Positions 17,156 through 28,356 are shown, numbered from the stretch's first letter. The stretch is DNA of 41,638 bases from Bdellovibrionaceae bacterium UBA2466 (GCA_002342225.1 DDPO01000010.1:5484-47121); one strand, 5' to 3'. The notes: a model not told the origin generated them from the letters alone. Numbers and translations: made by a program.

Positions 17156-18601
17156 ATGCAACCCAAATACCGAGCAGTGATAGTGGATGATGAAGCTGCC
17201 AACTTAGAATCAATCGAACGAATTTTAAAAGCTGATGGTGCAGAAGTTTCTACTTTCTTGGACCCACAGGATGCCATGGTGTTTTTGCGTAAGGGATTTG
17301 TGGATGTTCTTCTAACCGACCTTAGACTTCAGTCCTGGAGTGGAATGGATTTATTAGAAGCGGTTAAGCTTTTTGATCCCTCTATTGAAATAGTCATGAT
17401 GACCGCTTTTGGCACTGTTGAAATAGCGGTCGAAGCCATGAAGAAGGGGGCTTATGATTTTATCACTAAGCCGCTTCAGCGAATTCAGGTCTTGAAAGCT
17501 GTACATAGAGCTTTGGACCGTAGAAAGCTAGTCCTTGAAAACAACAAGCTAAGAGACGTGGTGTTTGACGAACATCAAACACCTCAGCCGGATATTGTTT
17601 GGAAGTCAGAGTCCATCGGAAGAATGATGGAGATTGCCGTCCAAGCAGCACGAAGTCGGGCCAATGTTCTTATTGAGGGGGAGAGTGGTACTGGGAAAGG
17701 AGTGTTGGCGAAATATATTCATGATCACAGTGAATGCGCACAAAGAAAGAGCGGTGTATTAGTTAAAATAAATTGTACGGCCATTCCTGATAACCTGTTA
17801 GAGGCAGAACTGTTTGGATATGAACCCGGAGCTTTCACGGGGGCAACAAAAAGAAAACAAGGTAAAGTCGAACTGGCCAATGAGGGCTCGTTATTTCTTG
17901 ATGAAATTGGAATTGCTCCCTCCACGCTACAAAGTAAACTCCTTCGATTTTTGCAGGAGGGTGAGTTTGAAAGATTGGGAAGCAATGAAACGTTAAAGAT
18001 TAATACTAGGGTTATTAGTGCCACCAATGTTGATTTAAAGTCAGCTATTCGACAGGGACAGTTCCGCGAGGACTTGTATTACAGGCTTAATGTTTTGCAT
18101 ATTCGAGTCCCATCTCTGCGTGAGCGGCTCGAAGACATTCCAGTTTTGGCCGCAAAATTCATAGCCGAATCTGCGAAAAAGAATGGCCGGACAGTGCCAT
18201 TGATTCATACGAAAACCCTATCTCTTTTAGAGCGATATTCTTGGCCCGGTAATATTCGGGAGCTACAGAACTTGATGGAGCGTTTAGTAGTTCTTAACAC
18301 AACGGGTGAGATTCGACCCGAAGATCTTCCCCAAGAAATCGGTGGTTCGAAAAAAGATAACTTGATTAGAGTTCCGATTGGTCTGCCCTTGAAGAGGGTT
18401 GAAAGGTTGCTTTTCGAAGAGACCCTTCGCTCGACGAAAGGCGATAAAAAGCTGGCAGCAAAATTGTTAGGCGTACACCCTCGAACCATTTATCGTTTTC
18501 TGGAACAGTGTAGTTCCTCCTTGCCTGAAACTACCGCGAACCCTACCGAAGCAGAGATGATCGTTGGTGAAGTCCCAGAAATCACTAAAAACACTTTCTA
18601 A
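17156..18601 (+). CDS. NtrC-family sigma54-dependent response regulator
   Basis: A 481-residue activator. Receiver domain with acidic pocket Asp11-Asp12, phospho-acceptor Asp55 (LLTDLRL), Thr83 and Lys105 (ITKPL). The AAA+ domain (about 150-390) has Walker A GESGTGKG, the sigma54-contacting GAFTGA loop, Walker B SLFLDEIG and the arginine-finger region. A Fis-type helix-turn-helix (DKKLAAKLLGVHPRTIYRFL) ends the protein. It would activate sigma54 promoters when phosphorylated by the neighbouring kinase. GGGACC lies before the ATG. I found no convincing -24/-12 promoter in the window, so its targets may lie elsewhere. Confidence 0.95.
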   Translation: MQPKYRAVIVDDEAANLESIERILKADGAEVSTFLDPQDAMVFLRKGFVDVLLTDLRLQSWSGMDLLEAVKLFDPSIEIVMMTAFGTVEIAVEAMKKGAYDFITKPLQRIQVLKAVHRALDRRKLVLENNKLRDVVFDEHQTPQPDIVWKSESIGRMMEIAVQAARSRANVLIEGESGTGKGVLAKYIHDHSECAQRKSGVLVKINCTAIPDNLLEAELFGYEPGAFTGATKRKQGKVELANEGSLFLDEIGIAPSTLQSKLLRFLQEGEFERLGSNETLKINTRVISATNVDLKSAIRQGQFREDLYYRLNVLHIRVPSLRERLEDIPVLAAKFIAESAKKNGRTVPLIHTKTLSLLERYSWPGNIRELQNLMERLVVLNTTGEIRPEDLPQEIGGSKKDNLIRVPIGLPLKRVERLLFEETLRSTKGDKKLAAKLLGVHPRTIYRFLEQCSSSLPETTANPTEAEMIVGEVPEITKNTF

Positions 18602-18631
18602 TTTGCAAACGACTGAGGTAAAAGCGAAACC

Positions 18632-19663
18632 ATGACTATTGCTTTAGTTTTGGGTTCTGTTGTTTTATTGGTCTCAGGCCTAGGTATTTTCTGGAAGCGG
18701 AAAAAAATCGATACGTCTCCCACTCTTGCGGATCCCTATAAAGCCGCCAAACCCGCAGAGCGCGGCAAGCTGAATGATAAGCTTGCCAAAACTCGAGGGG
18801 TCTTGGTCGAGAAACTGAAGCAGCTCCCATGGGTTGAAAAAAATGGAGCGGCTGAAGTTTGGGATGAGTTCGAAGAGATCTTATTAGGGGCAGATATTGG
18901 CTTCGGTACGACCCAGCTTTTATTGGAAAAAGCTCGCGAGCAAATCAAAAATAAAAAAGACAAGAACATTATCGATGTTTTAAGAGACGCTTGCCTCAGT
19001 CTCTTTGATTCCTGCGCAGTTTCAGAAAAGCCGATCTCTGTTCTTAAGCCTAAACCGTTGGTCATTAGCTTGGTTGGAATTAACGGAGCTGGAAAGACAA
19101 CGACTGTTGGTAAGCTTGCTCAAAAATATCGGGACACCGGAAAAACCGTTCTTTTAGGTGCTATCGATACTTTTAGAGCCGGTGCAATTTCCCAACTCAA
19201 AGTTTGGGCAGATCGCACTGATTCTCAATTTGTAACTGGCCGAGAGGGTGCAGATCCTGGTGCTGTTGCCTTTGATTCCGTGACAGCGGCTAAATCGCGA
19301 GGCATCGACGTTGTTTTGCTCGATACAGCGGGGCGGTTACACACGAAAGCCAATCTAATGGAGGAGCTCAAAAAGATTTATCGAGTAGTCAAAAAGGTAA
19401 TACCAGAGGCTCCTCATGAAACTTGGCTCGTTATTGATGGAACTCTCGGACAGAATTCTGTTGTACAGGCAAAGGAATTTCAGAAGGCTTTAGATTTGAC
19501 GGGAGTAATAGTAACCAAGCTCGATGGGACTGCAAAGGGTGGTGCTATATTGGCTATTGCGGCAGAATTAAAGCTTCCGATCAAATTTATTGGAGTAGGT
19601 GAGACAGTCGAAGATCTTAACCCTTTTGACTCCAGAGCTTTCATTGAAGCGATTTTAGGGTAA
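18632..19663 (+). CDS. ftsY: Signal recognition particle receptor FtsY with N-terminal membrane helix
   Basis: SRP receptor GTPase, 343 residues, which docks translating ribosomes at the membrane. The NG domain begins near residue 45. G1 is GINGAGKTTT (149-158), followed by DTFRAGA, DTAGR (231-235) and TKLDGTAKGG (295-304). The usual DATTGQN segment is DGTLGQNS here. Residues 3-21 (IALVLGSVVLLVSGLGIFW) form a clear membrane helix with a basic stop KRKK, replacing the acidic A domain of E. coli FtsY; membrane-anchored forms are known in some other bacteria. The gene follows the regulator by 30 bases. Confidence 0.96.
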   Translation: MTIALVLGSVVLLVSGLGIFWKRKKIDTSPTLADPYKAAKPAERGKLNDKLAKTRGVLVEKLKQLPWVEKNGAAEVWDEFEEILLGADIGFGTTQLLLEKAREQIKNKKDKNIIDVLRDACLSLFDSCAVSEKPISVLKPKPLVISLVGINGAGKTTTVGKLAQKYRDTGKTVLLGAIDTFRAGAISQLKVWADRTDSQFVTGREGADPGAVAFDSVTAAKSRGIDVVLLDTAGRLHTKANLMEELKKIYRVVKKVIPEAPHETWLVIDGTLGQNSVVQAKEFQKALDLTGVIVTKLDGTAKGGAILAIAAELKLPIKFIGVGETVEDLNPFDSRAFIEAILG

Positions 19664-19691
19664 AATTAAAAACTTAAACTTGGGGTAACTA

Positions 19692-21305
19692 TTGAACTCG
19701 GCTTTCATAACATTGTTGGGCGGTACAGCCTTAATGATCTACTCCATTGAGGAGTTATCTAAAAGTGTTCAATATTTGGCAGGGTCAAAGTTTCGCACTT
19801 GGATCAATCTGTTTACAGCCAATCGTTTGAGTGCAATTCTTTTGGGTCTGGTACTCTCGATTTTATTAAGTAGCAGTGGTGCAGTAACGGTAATGCTCGT
19901 TGGGTTGGCTAATGCACGGCTTTTAACCCTTGAGCAGGTTTTTGCAGTTACTTTAGGCGCATCGATTGGAACAACTCTGATTGTTCATCTTTTTGCATTC
20001 AATGTATCCCAATATGGACTTGTTATCATGGCCCTTGGGGTTGGCATGGAGGCATTTGCGCGTTCAGATCGATTTATTCGAATTTCTCGAGGAATTCTCT
20101 TTTTCGGAATGATGTTTTATTCGATGTCGCTCATTGTAACTGCCGGAAAGCAGATGGAGAACAATGAGTTATTTAACTATATTATAGAATATTTTAGAAA
20201 TCGGCCCGTTATTTCATTGATAATCTCGGCTGTTTTTACTGCGGCCGTGCATAGCAGTGCTGCAACAATTGCATTCATGATGTCTATCATGGTGGCGAGG
20301 CACTCGGATGTCTACGAGGCCATTCCTTGGGTGTTGGGTGCCAATCTAGGAACAACTACGACAGCTTTTTTTGCAAGTTTTAAGTCGGGGACACTCGGAA
20401 AACAAGCGGCTCTGGGGCATCTTTTTTGTAAAGTGCTGGGTGTCGTTGTTTGTTTTCCGCTGATGAATCATTTGGGAAAATTTGCCGAACAAATAGGTGG
20501 AGACGTTAGTCGACAGATTGCAACAACCCACACTTTGTTTAATGTTTTTTTGGCGATTTTATTTTTCCCATTTATTACGTTGGGGGTTTCTTTTGTAAGA
20601 AAGTTTGTGTCTGACAAGGATGAAAAAGGCGAATTTTCATTTCAGTATTTAGAGCCACGAACACTTGAAACTCCCGAATTGGCGCTAGCGCAAGCTCAAC
20701 GAGAAATTCTAAGGCTTTCCGACATTGTGGAAAAAATGCTTACTCGAAGTATTACTTTGTTTGAACCAGGGAGACTAGGCGAAGTTGAGTCGATCAAATC
20801 AATGGATCAACTTGCTGACTTTCTTAACAAAGGCATAAAACTGTATCTCACTAAACTCTCCCAAAAAGAAATGACACCTGAACAAGTTCAAAAAGAATTT
20901 GAACTTTTGTTACGAACAAACGATCTCGAGAACATTGGAGATATTGTTGACAAAAACATTTTGGAATTAGTTAAAAAGAAGCACAAAAAAGGGTATGTCT
21001 TTTCAAAAGAGGGGTGGTCCGAAATTACGATCTTCCATGAAAAAGTCGTTGAGTGCTTACGTGTTTCAACTGCCTATTTTACCTCTCGAGACCCAGCATT
21101 AGCCGCGCGTTTAATTGTCTTGCGAGAGCAAATAGAGGATTTGCTTATCGATTTAAGTGAGCAACACGTTCAAAGGCTGCACCGAGGAGTCAAAGAAAGC
21201 CTAGATACCACTTCGGTGCATTTGGATTTGCTGGGCAATCTTGAACATATTGCAGTACTCTCAACGAATTTCATGCGGCTTACCGCAATCAAACAATCGC
21301 CATGA
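19692..21305 (+). CDS. Na+/phosphate cotransporter family protein with PhoU-like tail
   Basis: A 537-residue member of the type II Na/Pi cotransporter family. The two inverted repeats contain the conserved serine-rich motifs LLSSSGAVTVMLVGL (about 55-70) and AVHSSAATIAFMMSI (about 184-199), plus the repeated GASIGTT and GANLGTT. About eight membrane helices reach to residue 305; the rest is a soluble helical region (about 335-530) resembling PhoU. It probably moves phosphate, or keeps its balance, with sodium. The start is TTG 19692, supported by GGGG nine bases upstream and by the first membrane helix starting at once. It may share a transcript with ftsY (28-base gap). Confidence 0.9.
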   Translation: MNSAFITLLGGTALMIYSIEELSKSVQYLAGSKFRTWINLFTANRLSAILLGLVLSILLSSSGAVTVMLVGLANARLLTLEQVFAVTLGASIGTTLIVHLFAFNVSQYGLVIMALGVGMEAFARSDRFIRISRGILFFGMMFYSMSLIVTAGKQMENNELFNYIIEYFRNRPVISLIISAVFTAAVHSSAATIAFMMSIMVARHSDVYEAIPWVLGANLGTTTTAFFASFKSGTLGKQAALGHLFCKVLGVVVCFPLMNHLGKFAEQIGGDVSRQIATTHTLFNVFLAILFFPFITLGVSFVRKFVSDKDEKGEFSFQYLEPRTLETPELALAQAQREILRLSDIVEKMLTRSITLFEPGRLGEVESIKSMDQLADFLNKGIKLYLTKLSQKEMTPEQVQKEFELLLRTNDLENIGDIVDKNILELVKKKHKKGYVFSKEGWSEITIFHEKVVECLRVSTAYFTSRDPALAARLIVLREQIEDLLIDLSEQHVQRLHRGVKESLDTTSVHLDLLGNLEHIAVLSTNFMRLTAIKQSP

Positions 21306-21392
21306 TTTTGGCGCTGTGCTCCCAATCAAAAATAGACACAAGCAGTTGAACAACTGGGTGCAAACTCGGCTACTAACAAGTAAAATGCTATT

Positions 21393-24300
21393 GTGGGAAA
21401 ATCATCAGATACTCTTTTTCGGCTTAGAAATCAGAGCCATTTCGTTTTGGGAACCTACACTGAATCAGAAATCATAAGCAGAATTGCGGCTGGTAAGTAC
21501 CGCGGGGATGAAGAGGTTTCCTCGGCTCCATTTTTAACATGGCAAAAGCTATCGTCTCACCCAGTATTTTACGATGCTTTCCTCAAGCGACTATTTATTA
21601 ATAATTATCAGGCTTCAGACAAAAGCTTTGGAAATATTGAAGCATTGCCACCTTCCGAGCAAAAATCTGAGGAACCGAACCAGGCGACTCAACAACTTCC
21701 GACCCAGCAAAATCAACCCCCGAATAAATTTGACGACGCGTTGGAGGTTGAAAAGCTTTTCAATGAAGTGACAAACCAAAGCGATCTGAACTCTCCTCCT
21801 AATGAGGAAATCGAAGAGATGTTTCTTCAGCAGGTCGAGAACCCCGAACATGGGAATCCCCTCTCAGAAGAATTACCTGTGGAACTAACTAAATCGGGCG
21901 AGAAGGATCTGTTTTTTGAAGAGTCTGCGACAAGCGGCGAGTTAGTCACTTCAAACCAAAGTGGTAGAAAAAGACTACTTGCAGTGATGGTTGGTTTGGG
22001 CTTAGTGATTTTGTATCAGATGGGGCAGTCTGGCCCAGAATCGAATGTTACCGGATTGGTTAACGCCCCTGTTGGAAAGCCAGAGTTTGTACCCATCGAA
22101 AAAACCATCACTCCGCTCAATCGAGAGCAACTAGTGGCCGCTGTTGTCGAGGAAGGAATTCATTTTTATGACTTGAACACGCCTCTCCACTATCAGGGAG
22201 CGCTTGAGCTTTTTAAAGAAGCTAGGCAACTTAATCCGGAAGATCCTCAGCTGCTAGGGTTACAGGCCCTTTCGCAAGCCCATTTATTTAGCCAAGATCC
22301 AAACAATAATAAAATCGAGGCCGAGATAAAGGAAGTCATCGGAAGAGGTCGAAAAAGCGAACCTCACCTCAATGCATTCTACCGGTCGGAAGCATTGATT
22401 GAGTTCTATAAAAAAAATAACGAAGCAGCCTTGGAAAAAATTCGATTTGCAATAGAAGCTGATCCATCAGATATCGAGTCCCAAATTATCGAAGCAGAAT
22501 TTTTAAATACTTTAGGGGACAGAGTTCTTGCAAAAAGTCGAATTGAGGCTGTTTTGGCGCGAAATGACAAGTTAGTGAAAGCCCATTCTGTGGCTGCGCA
22601 AATATCGCTCGACATCGGAGATCTTGATAGCGCTGAAAAGCACTCAAAGTTAGCGCTGCAGTTGAATCAAGTCCATGCAGACACACATTTCATTTTAGCC
22701 GAAACATATCAGCGAAAAGGGTTGAGGGGCCCGGCAATTGCGCATCTGGATCTTGTCACAAAACTGGCGCCGCTAGCGACACGCCCAGTGTTGGCAGATG
22801 CACACTTTTCAATCGCTAAACTCCTAGAGGAACAGGGGAATGTTGAGGAGTCGGCAAAGCATAATCAACTAGCCTATTACTTTTCGGGAGGCTCGCTACC
22901 AGGTTTGAAACAGAAGTTAAATCAGCGTGTTGCCGGACAAGATAACCTAAGGCAGCTTGCAAAAGAGCAAGAATATGATTCTAACTTTTATAATCTTAGA
23001 GCCGATGAACTTATCAATGAAAACCAATTTATTCTTGGTCTAGAGTACTTGCAAATTGTTCGACTGCTAAATCCAGAAAAACCGGAGCCCTTAATCAGGG
23101 TCGCTGAGATTCTCGAGCGGCTAACAGTTTCTTATGAAAAACTGAAACGAGTCGAAATACTCTATGAACGGGCGATTCGGAAAGATCCTAATTACTTGGA
23201 TGGTTATCTAAAATTAGGCATTATTGAGACCGAACAATATAACTTTGATAATGCCTATGGATTATTGTTGAAAGCTTCAAGTGTTATAGGGCTCGATGAT
23301 TTAAATAATTTTGTTGCTAGGAATTGTCAGGATAAGGTCAGTTTTAGCTCCAAGGCCAAAGATGATTACAAAGTTTATTTAGCGTTGGGAAAACATTTTT
23401 TTAAGCGTGAAAACTACGATTGTGCAGCTACTTTTCTGCAACAGGCCCAAATATCAAGTCCAGTAAACTCAGAGGTTTTTTATTATTTTGGCAGGTTGTC
23501 CGAGCTTTATAAATCGGATGAGCCCCAAAGGGTTATCAATTACTATTATCAAGCCTTTACTATCGATTCATCAAATTACGATGCTATGGCAGGCTGGGCA
23601 AGAGCCAAGACGAAGATAGGGGACAAAAAATATGTTGTTAAATATCTTAGAGCATTGATTGAGGCGGATCCAAGAAACCACGCCTTATTCTGGGTGTTGG
23701 GTGAGACCTATGCAGAGAATCAGGAATATCAACGAGCAATTACGTTTTATAAAAAGGCGCTGGATTATAATCCGCGTTTCTCGAAGGGGCGAATTTCATT
23801 GGCTCGAGCAATGTCAGCAACTGGGCAGTTGTACCAAGCGATCAATGAATATTCCTATGCGGCTACTTCCGACCGAAGAAATGGAATTGGATTTTTCGAA
23901 GCGGCCCAACTTCAGACGTTCGATAAGAAATACGTTGAAGCTGAGACACTTATAAAATCTCTTATCGATTCGACGCCAAACTATCCGGGCAGTCACCGCC
24001 TATTGTCCCAAATTTATCAATTTATGAACCGTAAGGATGAGGCCATTAGGGAGATGGCCAAAGAAGTGGAAAACAACCCACAAAACACGAAATTCATCAT
24101 TGATTTGGCTGAAGTTTATATACGTTACCAAAAATATCCGGAAGCGATTAAGCAGTTGAGTAAAGTCGTGAATCTGCCAGGCGAACAGAAGGCCCCGGCC
24201 TTTAGGGCAGACAGAACACAAGCGTTTCTATTGATGTCTAGGTGTTTGAGAGCTCTCAATCAACCTGAAAGCGCTGAGGGGTCCATCAAACTGGCACTTG

Positions 24301-24473
24301 AGATAGATCGTGAGGACCCAGAGCTTCATCGAGAGCTCGGATATGTGTACCGTGATTTACAGAGGTTTCGAGAAGGAGTTAAAGAGTTTGAATATTATTT
24401 GGAGCGAAAGCCTGCGGGGGTGGACGCTGAAAACCTTCGGGGACTAATCAAAAAAATGGTAATTGAGGAGTAA
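21393..24473 (+). CDS. GYF-like domain, single-membrane-span TPR protein
   Basis: A 1026-residue protein. Residues 9-60 resemble the GYF_2/DUF4339 fold ([20 protein letters not shown] and a conserved W50). A low-complexity Gln/Pro/Glu linker follows, then one membrane helix (about 195-210). The rest (about 240-1020) is TPR repeats, with clear units at [40 protein letters not shown] and [20 protein letters not shown]. The topology would place the GYF-like domain in the cytoplasm and the TPR array in the periplasm. Proteins of this plan occur near motility or envelope complexes in related bacteria, but no function can be assigned. Start is GTG 21393 after an in-frame TAA at 21381; no good ribosome site. 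Confidence 0.8.
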   Translation: MGKSSDTLFRLRNQSHFVLGTYTESEIISRIAAGKYRGDEEVSSAPFLTWQKLSSHPVFYDAFLKRLFINNYQASDKSFGNIEALPPSEQKSEEPNQATQQLPTQQNQPPNKFDDALEVEKLFNEVTNQSDLNSPPNEEIEEMFLQQVENPEHGNPLSEELPVELTKSGEKDLFFEESATSGELVTSNQSGRKRLLAVMVGLGLVILYQMGQSGPESNVTGLVNAPVGKPEFVPIEKTITPLNREQLVAAVVEEGIHFYDLNTPLHYQGALELFKEARQLNPEDPQLLGLQALSQAHLFSQDPNNNKIEAEIKEVIGRGRKSEPHLNAFYRSEALIEFYKKNNEAALEKIRFAIEADPSDIESQIIEAEFLNTLGDRVLAKSRIEAVLARNDKLVKAHSVAAQISLDIGDLDSAEKHSKLALQLNQVHADTHFILAETYQRKGLRGPAIAHLDLVTKLAPLATRPVLADAHFSIAKLLEEQGNVEESAKHNQLAYYFSGGSLPGLKQKLNQRVAGQDNLRQLAKEQEYDSNFYNLRADELINENQFILGLEYLQIVRLLNPEKPEPLIRVAEILERLTVSYEKLKRVEILYERAIRKDPNYLDGYLKLGIIETEQYNFDNAYGLLLKASSVIGLDDLNNFVARNCQDKVSFSSKAKDDYKVYLALGKHFFKRENYDCAATFLQQAQISSPVNSEVFYYFGRLSELYKSDEPQRVINYYYQAFTIDSSNYDAMAGWARAKTKIGDKKYVVKYLRALIEADPRNHALFWVLGETYAENQEYQRAITFYKKALDYNPRFSKGRISLARAMSATGQLYQAINEYSYAATSDRRNGIGFFEAAQLQTFDKKYVEAETLIKSLIDSTPNYPGSHRLLSQIYQFMNRKDEAIREMAKEVENNPQNTKFIIDLAEVYIRYQKYPEAIKQLSKVVNLPGEQKAPAFRADRTQAFLLMSRCLRALNQPESAEGSIKLALEIDREDPELHRELGYVYRDLQRFREGVKEFEYYLERKPAGVDAENLRGLIKKMVIEE

Positions 24474-24486
24474 AGCGAGGAATTAC

Positions 24487-25743
24487 ATGATCGATTTAAA
24501 AACGTTAGTGAATGAAACAGAAAAAGTAAAAGCATCACTCGAGAAAAGAAATAAATCAGCCCTTGTCCAAGTTCTTGAGCAAGTCGTCGAGTTAGATAAA
24601 AAGAGACGTGCGGGATTGCAGGAAGTGGAGACTCTTAAGGCCAAGCGAAATGAAGCTTCAATGGAGATATCAAAGCTCAAAAAAAACAAACAAGATGACT
24701 CCGCAATCCTGGAAGAGATGAAACATGTTTCGAAAGCGATCAAGGAGCTCGATGAGTTTGTGGGGACGGTTCAAGAAAAACTAAATTCGTTTTTATATGA
24801 GTTTCCCAATTTGGTAGATGATTCTGTCCCTGGGGGCGCGGCAAGTGCAGACAATATTGAGGTGAAGAAGTGGGGCGAGCCAAGAAAATTCTCGTTTCCT
24901 GCGAAGTCTCATGACGAGATCGGAGAAAAATTAGGGCAACTAGACTTCAAAAAAGGGGGTGAAGTCACCGGAGCTAGGTTTGTATTTCTGAAGGGGATGG
25001 CGGCTCGTCTCGAGATGGCCCTTATTAACTTCATGTTTCAGACTCACATTAAGGCGGGATATGAGCCCATTATACCGCCGTTTATCGTCAACCGAAACAG
25101 CCTGACAGGAACCGGACAGCTACCCAAGTTTGAAGAAGATGTCTTTCGAATAGAAAAAGTAGATTATTTTCTAACTCCGACCGCTGAAGTGCCTGTTACA
25201 AACTATCACCGCGATGAGATTTTGGATGAAAAATCACTGCCCAAACACTATGTAGCTTATAGTCCTTGCTTTCGATCGGAAGCAGGTAGTTATGGCAAAG
25301 ACACTAAGGGGCTTAAAAGGCAGCATCAATTTAACAAGGTTGAACTCGTTAAATTCTCAACCCCCGAAAATTCAATGGGCGAATTGGAGTCGATGTTACA
25401 AAGTGCCGAAACAATCTTGCAGTTGCTGAAACTTCCTTATCGAGTCATGTTGTTGTGTGGTGGAGACATGGGCTTTTCTGCTACAAAAACGTACGACATC
25501 GAAGTGTGGTCTCCTTTTATCAATGGCTTTATGGAGATATCTAGCTGTAGCAACTGCACAGATTTTCAATCTCGGCGGGCTAATATTCGTTATAGAGATG
25601 CAAAGACGGGGAAGGTTCAGTTCGTTCATACCCTCAATGGCTCTGGGTTGGCTGTAGGAAGAACGCTTTTGGCGATCATGGAGAATTACCAACGCGAGGA
25701 TGGGACTTTCGAAATCCCCGAAGTGTTGCAACCCTTCTTCTAG
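24487..25743 (+). CDS. serS: Seryl-tRNA synthetase
   Basis: Class II synthetase charging tRNA-Ser, 418 residues. The N-terminal coiled-coil arm that grips the tRNA variable arm spans about 27-105. Motif 2 is [16 protein letters not shown], and motif 3 is [19 protein letters not shown] near the C terminus. I start at ATG 24487, not at the open-frame start 24463, because GCGAGGA sits just before it and the shorter form begins [10 protein letters not shown] as in other SerRS. It begins 13 bases after the TPR gene stop. The TAG stop shares bases with the stop of the converging HEAT gene in the palindrome CTAG (25740-25743). Confidence 0.97.
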   Translation: MIDLKTLVNETEKVKASLEKRNKSALVQVLEQVVELDKKRRAGLQEVETLKAKRNEASMEISKLKKNKQDDSAILEEMKHVSKAIKELDEFVGTVQEKLNSFLYEFPNLVDDSVPGGAASADNIEVKKWGEPRKFSFPAKSHDEIGEKLGQLDFKKGGEVTGARFVFLKGMAARLEMALINFMFQTHIKAGYEPIIPPFIVNRNSLTGTGQLPKFEEDVFRIEKVDYFLTPTAEVPVTNYHRDEILDEKSLPKHYVAYSPCFRSEAGSYGKDTKGLKRQHQFNKVELVKFSTPENSMGELESMLQSAETILQLLKLPYRVMLLCGGDMGFSATKTYDIEVWSPFINGFMEISSCSNCTDFQSRRANIRYRDAKTGKVQFVHTLNGSGLAVGRTLLAIMENYQREDGTFEIPEVLQPFF

Positions 25744-26939
25744 GATTCTTTTTTCGATTCCTTGTTAGCGTCGCCCTTATTTTCGGGTGAAGTCATTTGT
25801 AATTTTTTTGTTCGATCTTGAAGCTCTTGAAATGCCAATTGGCAGGCTGTTTTGAGCGAGTCTGAATTCGCCGATGATTTACATTCTTTTAGGGCTGTTT
25901 TGGGACTTTCGGGAAATTTCCCAGCCTGTTTGCCAAGAGATAATGCCGCGCTAATTCGAATCCCTTCGTCGAGCTCTGATTTTTCCAATGATTTTTGAAG
26001 GGCTGCGACGATAGGCTCGCTAAAGTCGCCACACACACCAAGAGCTAAAATCGACTTTTCTAAAATCTCCGAATCTGTTCCGTCGTTTATTAATTCAACT
26101 AATCGCTCCGATATTTTTGTATTTGGAGCTTCTGGCAAAGATTGAATAACTTCTAAACTCGCTAGAATCACATCGGGATCTGTGCTTTCGATAGTTTTTT
26201 CAACGGCCACTAGTGTCTTGCTGTCTTTTTTTGCTTGAACTTGTAATCCGGACAAGCAGGTAAGAACCAAAGTAGTGTCCTTATTGTCGAGACATTGAGT
26301 GAGCAGCGTAACAATGGTGTCTTGGCCTTGGCCCCTCTCAGATAAGGCTTTTACCACTCCACGTTTTACTTTGATGTTTCCCGATTTGTTGTAAAGAGCT
26401 ATGAGGGGTTCAATGCTTTGATTAGAACCGTATAATTCAAAATAATCCAGAATGGGCAGAACTTCGTCAGCTTCCGTGGATTCTTTTACAGTTTCCAAAA
26501 GAGTGCTTTGAACTTTGGGGTGATTGTCTTTTCTTGCGATAAAAGTCCGGACTAGAGTTCCTCTGAGCTGGGGATCCTGTTTGTATTGCTCGATTAGAAC
26601 CGTACGGATTGAATCAGCTCTGCTTCTTGTTGAGGCTTTGCCCATAGCTTTGGCGCAAAAAACTTTGATGTGTTCATCGGGATCGCTCATGCACTTAATT
26701 AAAGTGTTTATGACCGATTCTTGGTAAATCGACTGGCTGTATTGACTTAATTTAAACGCCGCTATTTTTCTTTGCTCAACATCCTCGCTCTCGGCCAAAG
26801 TTCGAGACCAGAGAACTACGGGATGGGTCAGAGGCGGGTAATATTTTCGACTCCGTCCTTTGCGTTTACCCCAAGCGGTGATTGGTACAAAAATCAAACT
26901 GCAGGTTAAAACCAAGCAAAATACTTTGTTCATGAGCAT
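25740..26939 (-). CDS. Secreted HEAT-repeat protein
   Basis: A 399-residue exported protein with signal peptide [17 protein letters not shown]. The body is made of HEAT/armadillo-like helical pairs, for example [40 protein letters not shown] and [20 protein letters not shown], followed by a Lys/Glu-rich tail. Such repeats usually form protein-binding scaffolds; no catalytic motif is visible. A second ATG at 26933 is equally plausible. It starts only seven bases after the subtilase stop, so the two are one operon. Several Cys pairs in the repeats could form disulfides in the periplasm. The partner protein is unknown. Confidence 0.8.
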   Translation of the reverse strand: MLMNKVFCLVLTCSLIFVPITAWGKRKGRSRKYYPPLTHPVVLWSRTLAESEDVEQRKIAAFKLSQYSQSIYQESVINTLIKCMSDPDEHIKVFCAKAMGKASTRSRADSIRTVLIEQYKQDPQLRGTLVRTFIARKDNHPKVQSTLLETVKESTEADEVLPILDYFELYGSNQSIEPLIALYNKSGNIKVKRGVVKALSERGQGQDTIVTLLTQCLDNKDTTLVLTCLSGLQVQAKKDSKTLVAVEKTIESTDPDVILASLEVIQSLPEAPNTKISERLVELINDGTDSEILEKSILALGVCGDFSEPIVAALQKSLEKSELDEGIRISAALSLGKQAGKFPESPKTALKECKSSANSDSLKTACQLAFQELQDRTKKLQMTSPENKGDANKESKKES

Positions 26940-26946
26940 CTTAATT

Positions 26947-28356
26947 TTAGTTCAAAGAATGTAGGTCGAGTCTGCCTTGGGTTTCGACTTTACTATTAAG
27001 AGCCTCAGTTGGGGCCGCCATATCCAATAGTTTTGATTTTACCGTTGAAGCAGACTGACTTGGATCTTGCGACCAAATGACAGCTAAAGCACCAGCTACA
27101 AATGGGGTGGCCATCGATGTTCCATCCCAAGTTGCTTTGATGGTGCCTAAATCGACTACAGTGTCTTGGTATCGATCGCCCGGAACGGTGGACATGATTT
27201 TAACTCCGGGGGCCCCAAGTTTAATAGATTCCTTACCCCAGTTGGAGAACTCGGCCAATTGATTGTTTGAATCGATTGCAGCTACCCCCACCATGTTTGA
27301 GAAATTGTAAACTGCAGGAACAACAGGTTTTGAATCATTGTTAATATCAAATCCGTGAGATTTTCCAGATGCCTGATCAAGGCGTCCATTGCCGGCCGCA
27401 ACGACGAATATGACCCCTTTGGCTTCAGCTCGTTTAATAGCTTCTCTAAGAGGTTGATCGTCCTCTTCTCCAGCTTCTCCGCCCCAACTTGCATTAATAA
27501 TCCGGGCGCCATTTGAAACGGCGTAATCAATCGCTTTAATTGCGCTGTCAGTGCTGCCCTCGCCTTTTTCGCCGATGAACCTCAAAGCCATGATCTGTGC
27601 CTTAGGTGCAACACCCGCAATCCCAGTGCCGTTATTTAATGAAGCTGCAATGACTCCAGAAACGTGGGTTCCGTGCCCTGGATTTCCACCGCTTAGCAAT
27701 ATGTCCATTAAGTCCATACTGAGATCGTATGGTTTGTTGTCGTTGGCATGAAAATCCCAACCGACAATATCGTCAACATAACCATTTTTGTCGTCATCGA
27801 TTCCGTTGCCCGGAACCTCAGCTTTGTTTCTCCACATGTTATTAACAAGATCTACGTGGTTATAGTCCACACCGGTGTCCGTAACAGCAACTACAATGCC
27901 TTTTCCTTGAGCAGTTTTATTATGAGCGCTTACAGCATCTGTAGAAAACATTCCCCAAGCCGATTGTAAAAGAGGATCCGCTCCTGAGGCTTGAATGGTT
28001 GGAGCTTTGATTTCTGGATTATCCGGATAAGCAGGTCCTTTGGCCTTTGGGGTTTCATTTAATTTGCGAACCAGAGAAGCCCTATTTTTTTGCAATGAGG
28101 GATTTTGAAATAAATGAATTGTTTTGTTTTTGGCAATATAGGCAACGTTTGAATCCCAAGATTGCTCGGCTCGTGAGGACGTTGTCCACTTGTACAAATT
28201 TCCCTCACTGCTGACCAACTCGAATTTGCCACCATTTCTTCGAAAAAAATTCTGTCTCACTGCTTCGGAATCGCTGTTGAAGCGAACTAAATATTCTTGG
28301 GCCATGACGGCAGTCGATAAAGAGATGGCTAAGTGGCAAATCATCCAAAGTTTCAT
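26947..28356 (-). CDS. Secreted subtilisin-like serine protease (S8)
   Basis: A 469-residue exported protease. Signal peptide ends at VMA (about 19); residues 20-125 look like an inhibitor_I9-type propeptide region (EYLVRFNSDSEAVRQ). The catalytic triad is complete: Asp160 (VTDTGVD), His228 (GHGTHVSG) and Ser414 (DGTSMATPFVAG), with oxyanion Asn323 (AAGNG). An Asp/Asn-rich insert GNGIDDDKNGYVDD after the Asp motif may bind calcium. GGGGGA precedes the ATG. Secreted proteases are common in predatory bacteria and in many others, so the target cannot be guessed from sequence. Confidence 0.94.
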   Translation of the reverse strand: MKLWMICHLAISLSTAVMAQEYLVRFNSDSEAVRQNFFRRNGGKFELVSSEGNLYKWTTSSRAEQSWDSNVAYIAKNKTIHLFQNPSLQKNRASLVRKLNETPKAKGPAYPDNPEIKAPTIQASGADPLLQSAWGMFSTDAVSAHNKTAQGKGIVVAVTDTGVDYNHVDLVNNMWRNKAEVPGNGIDDDKNGYVDDIVGWDFHANDNKPYDLSMDLMDILLSGGNPGHGTHVSGVIAASLNNGTGIAGVAPKAQIMALRFIGEKGEGSTDSAIKAIDYAVSNGARIINASWGGEAGEEDDQPLREAIKRAEAKGVIFVVAAGNGRLDQASGKSHGFDINNDSKPVVPAVYNFSNMVGVAAIDSNNQLAEFSNWGKESIKLGAPGVKIMSTVPGDRYQDTVVDLGTIKATWDGTSMATPFVAGALAVIWSQDPSQSASTVKSKLLDMAAPTEALNSKVETQGRLDLHSLN

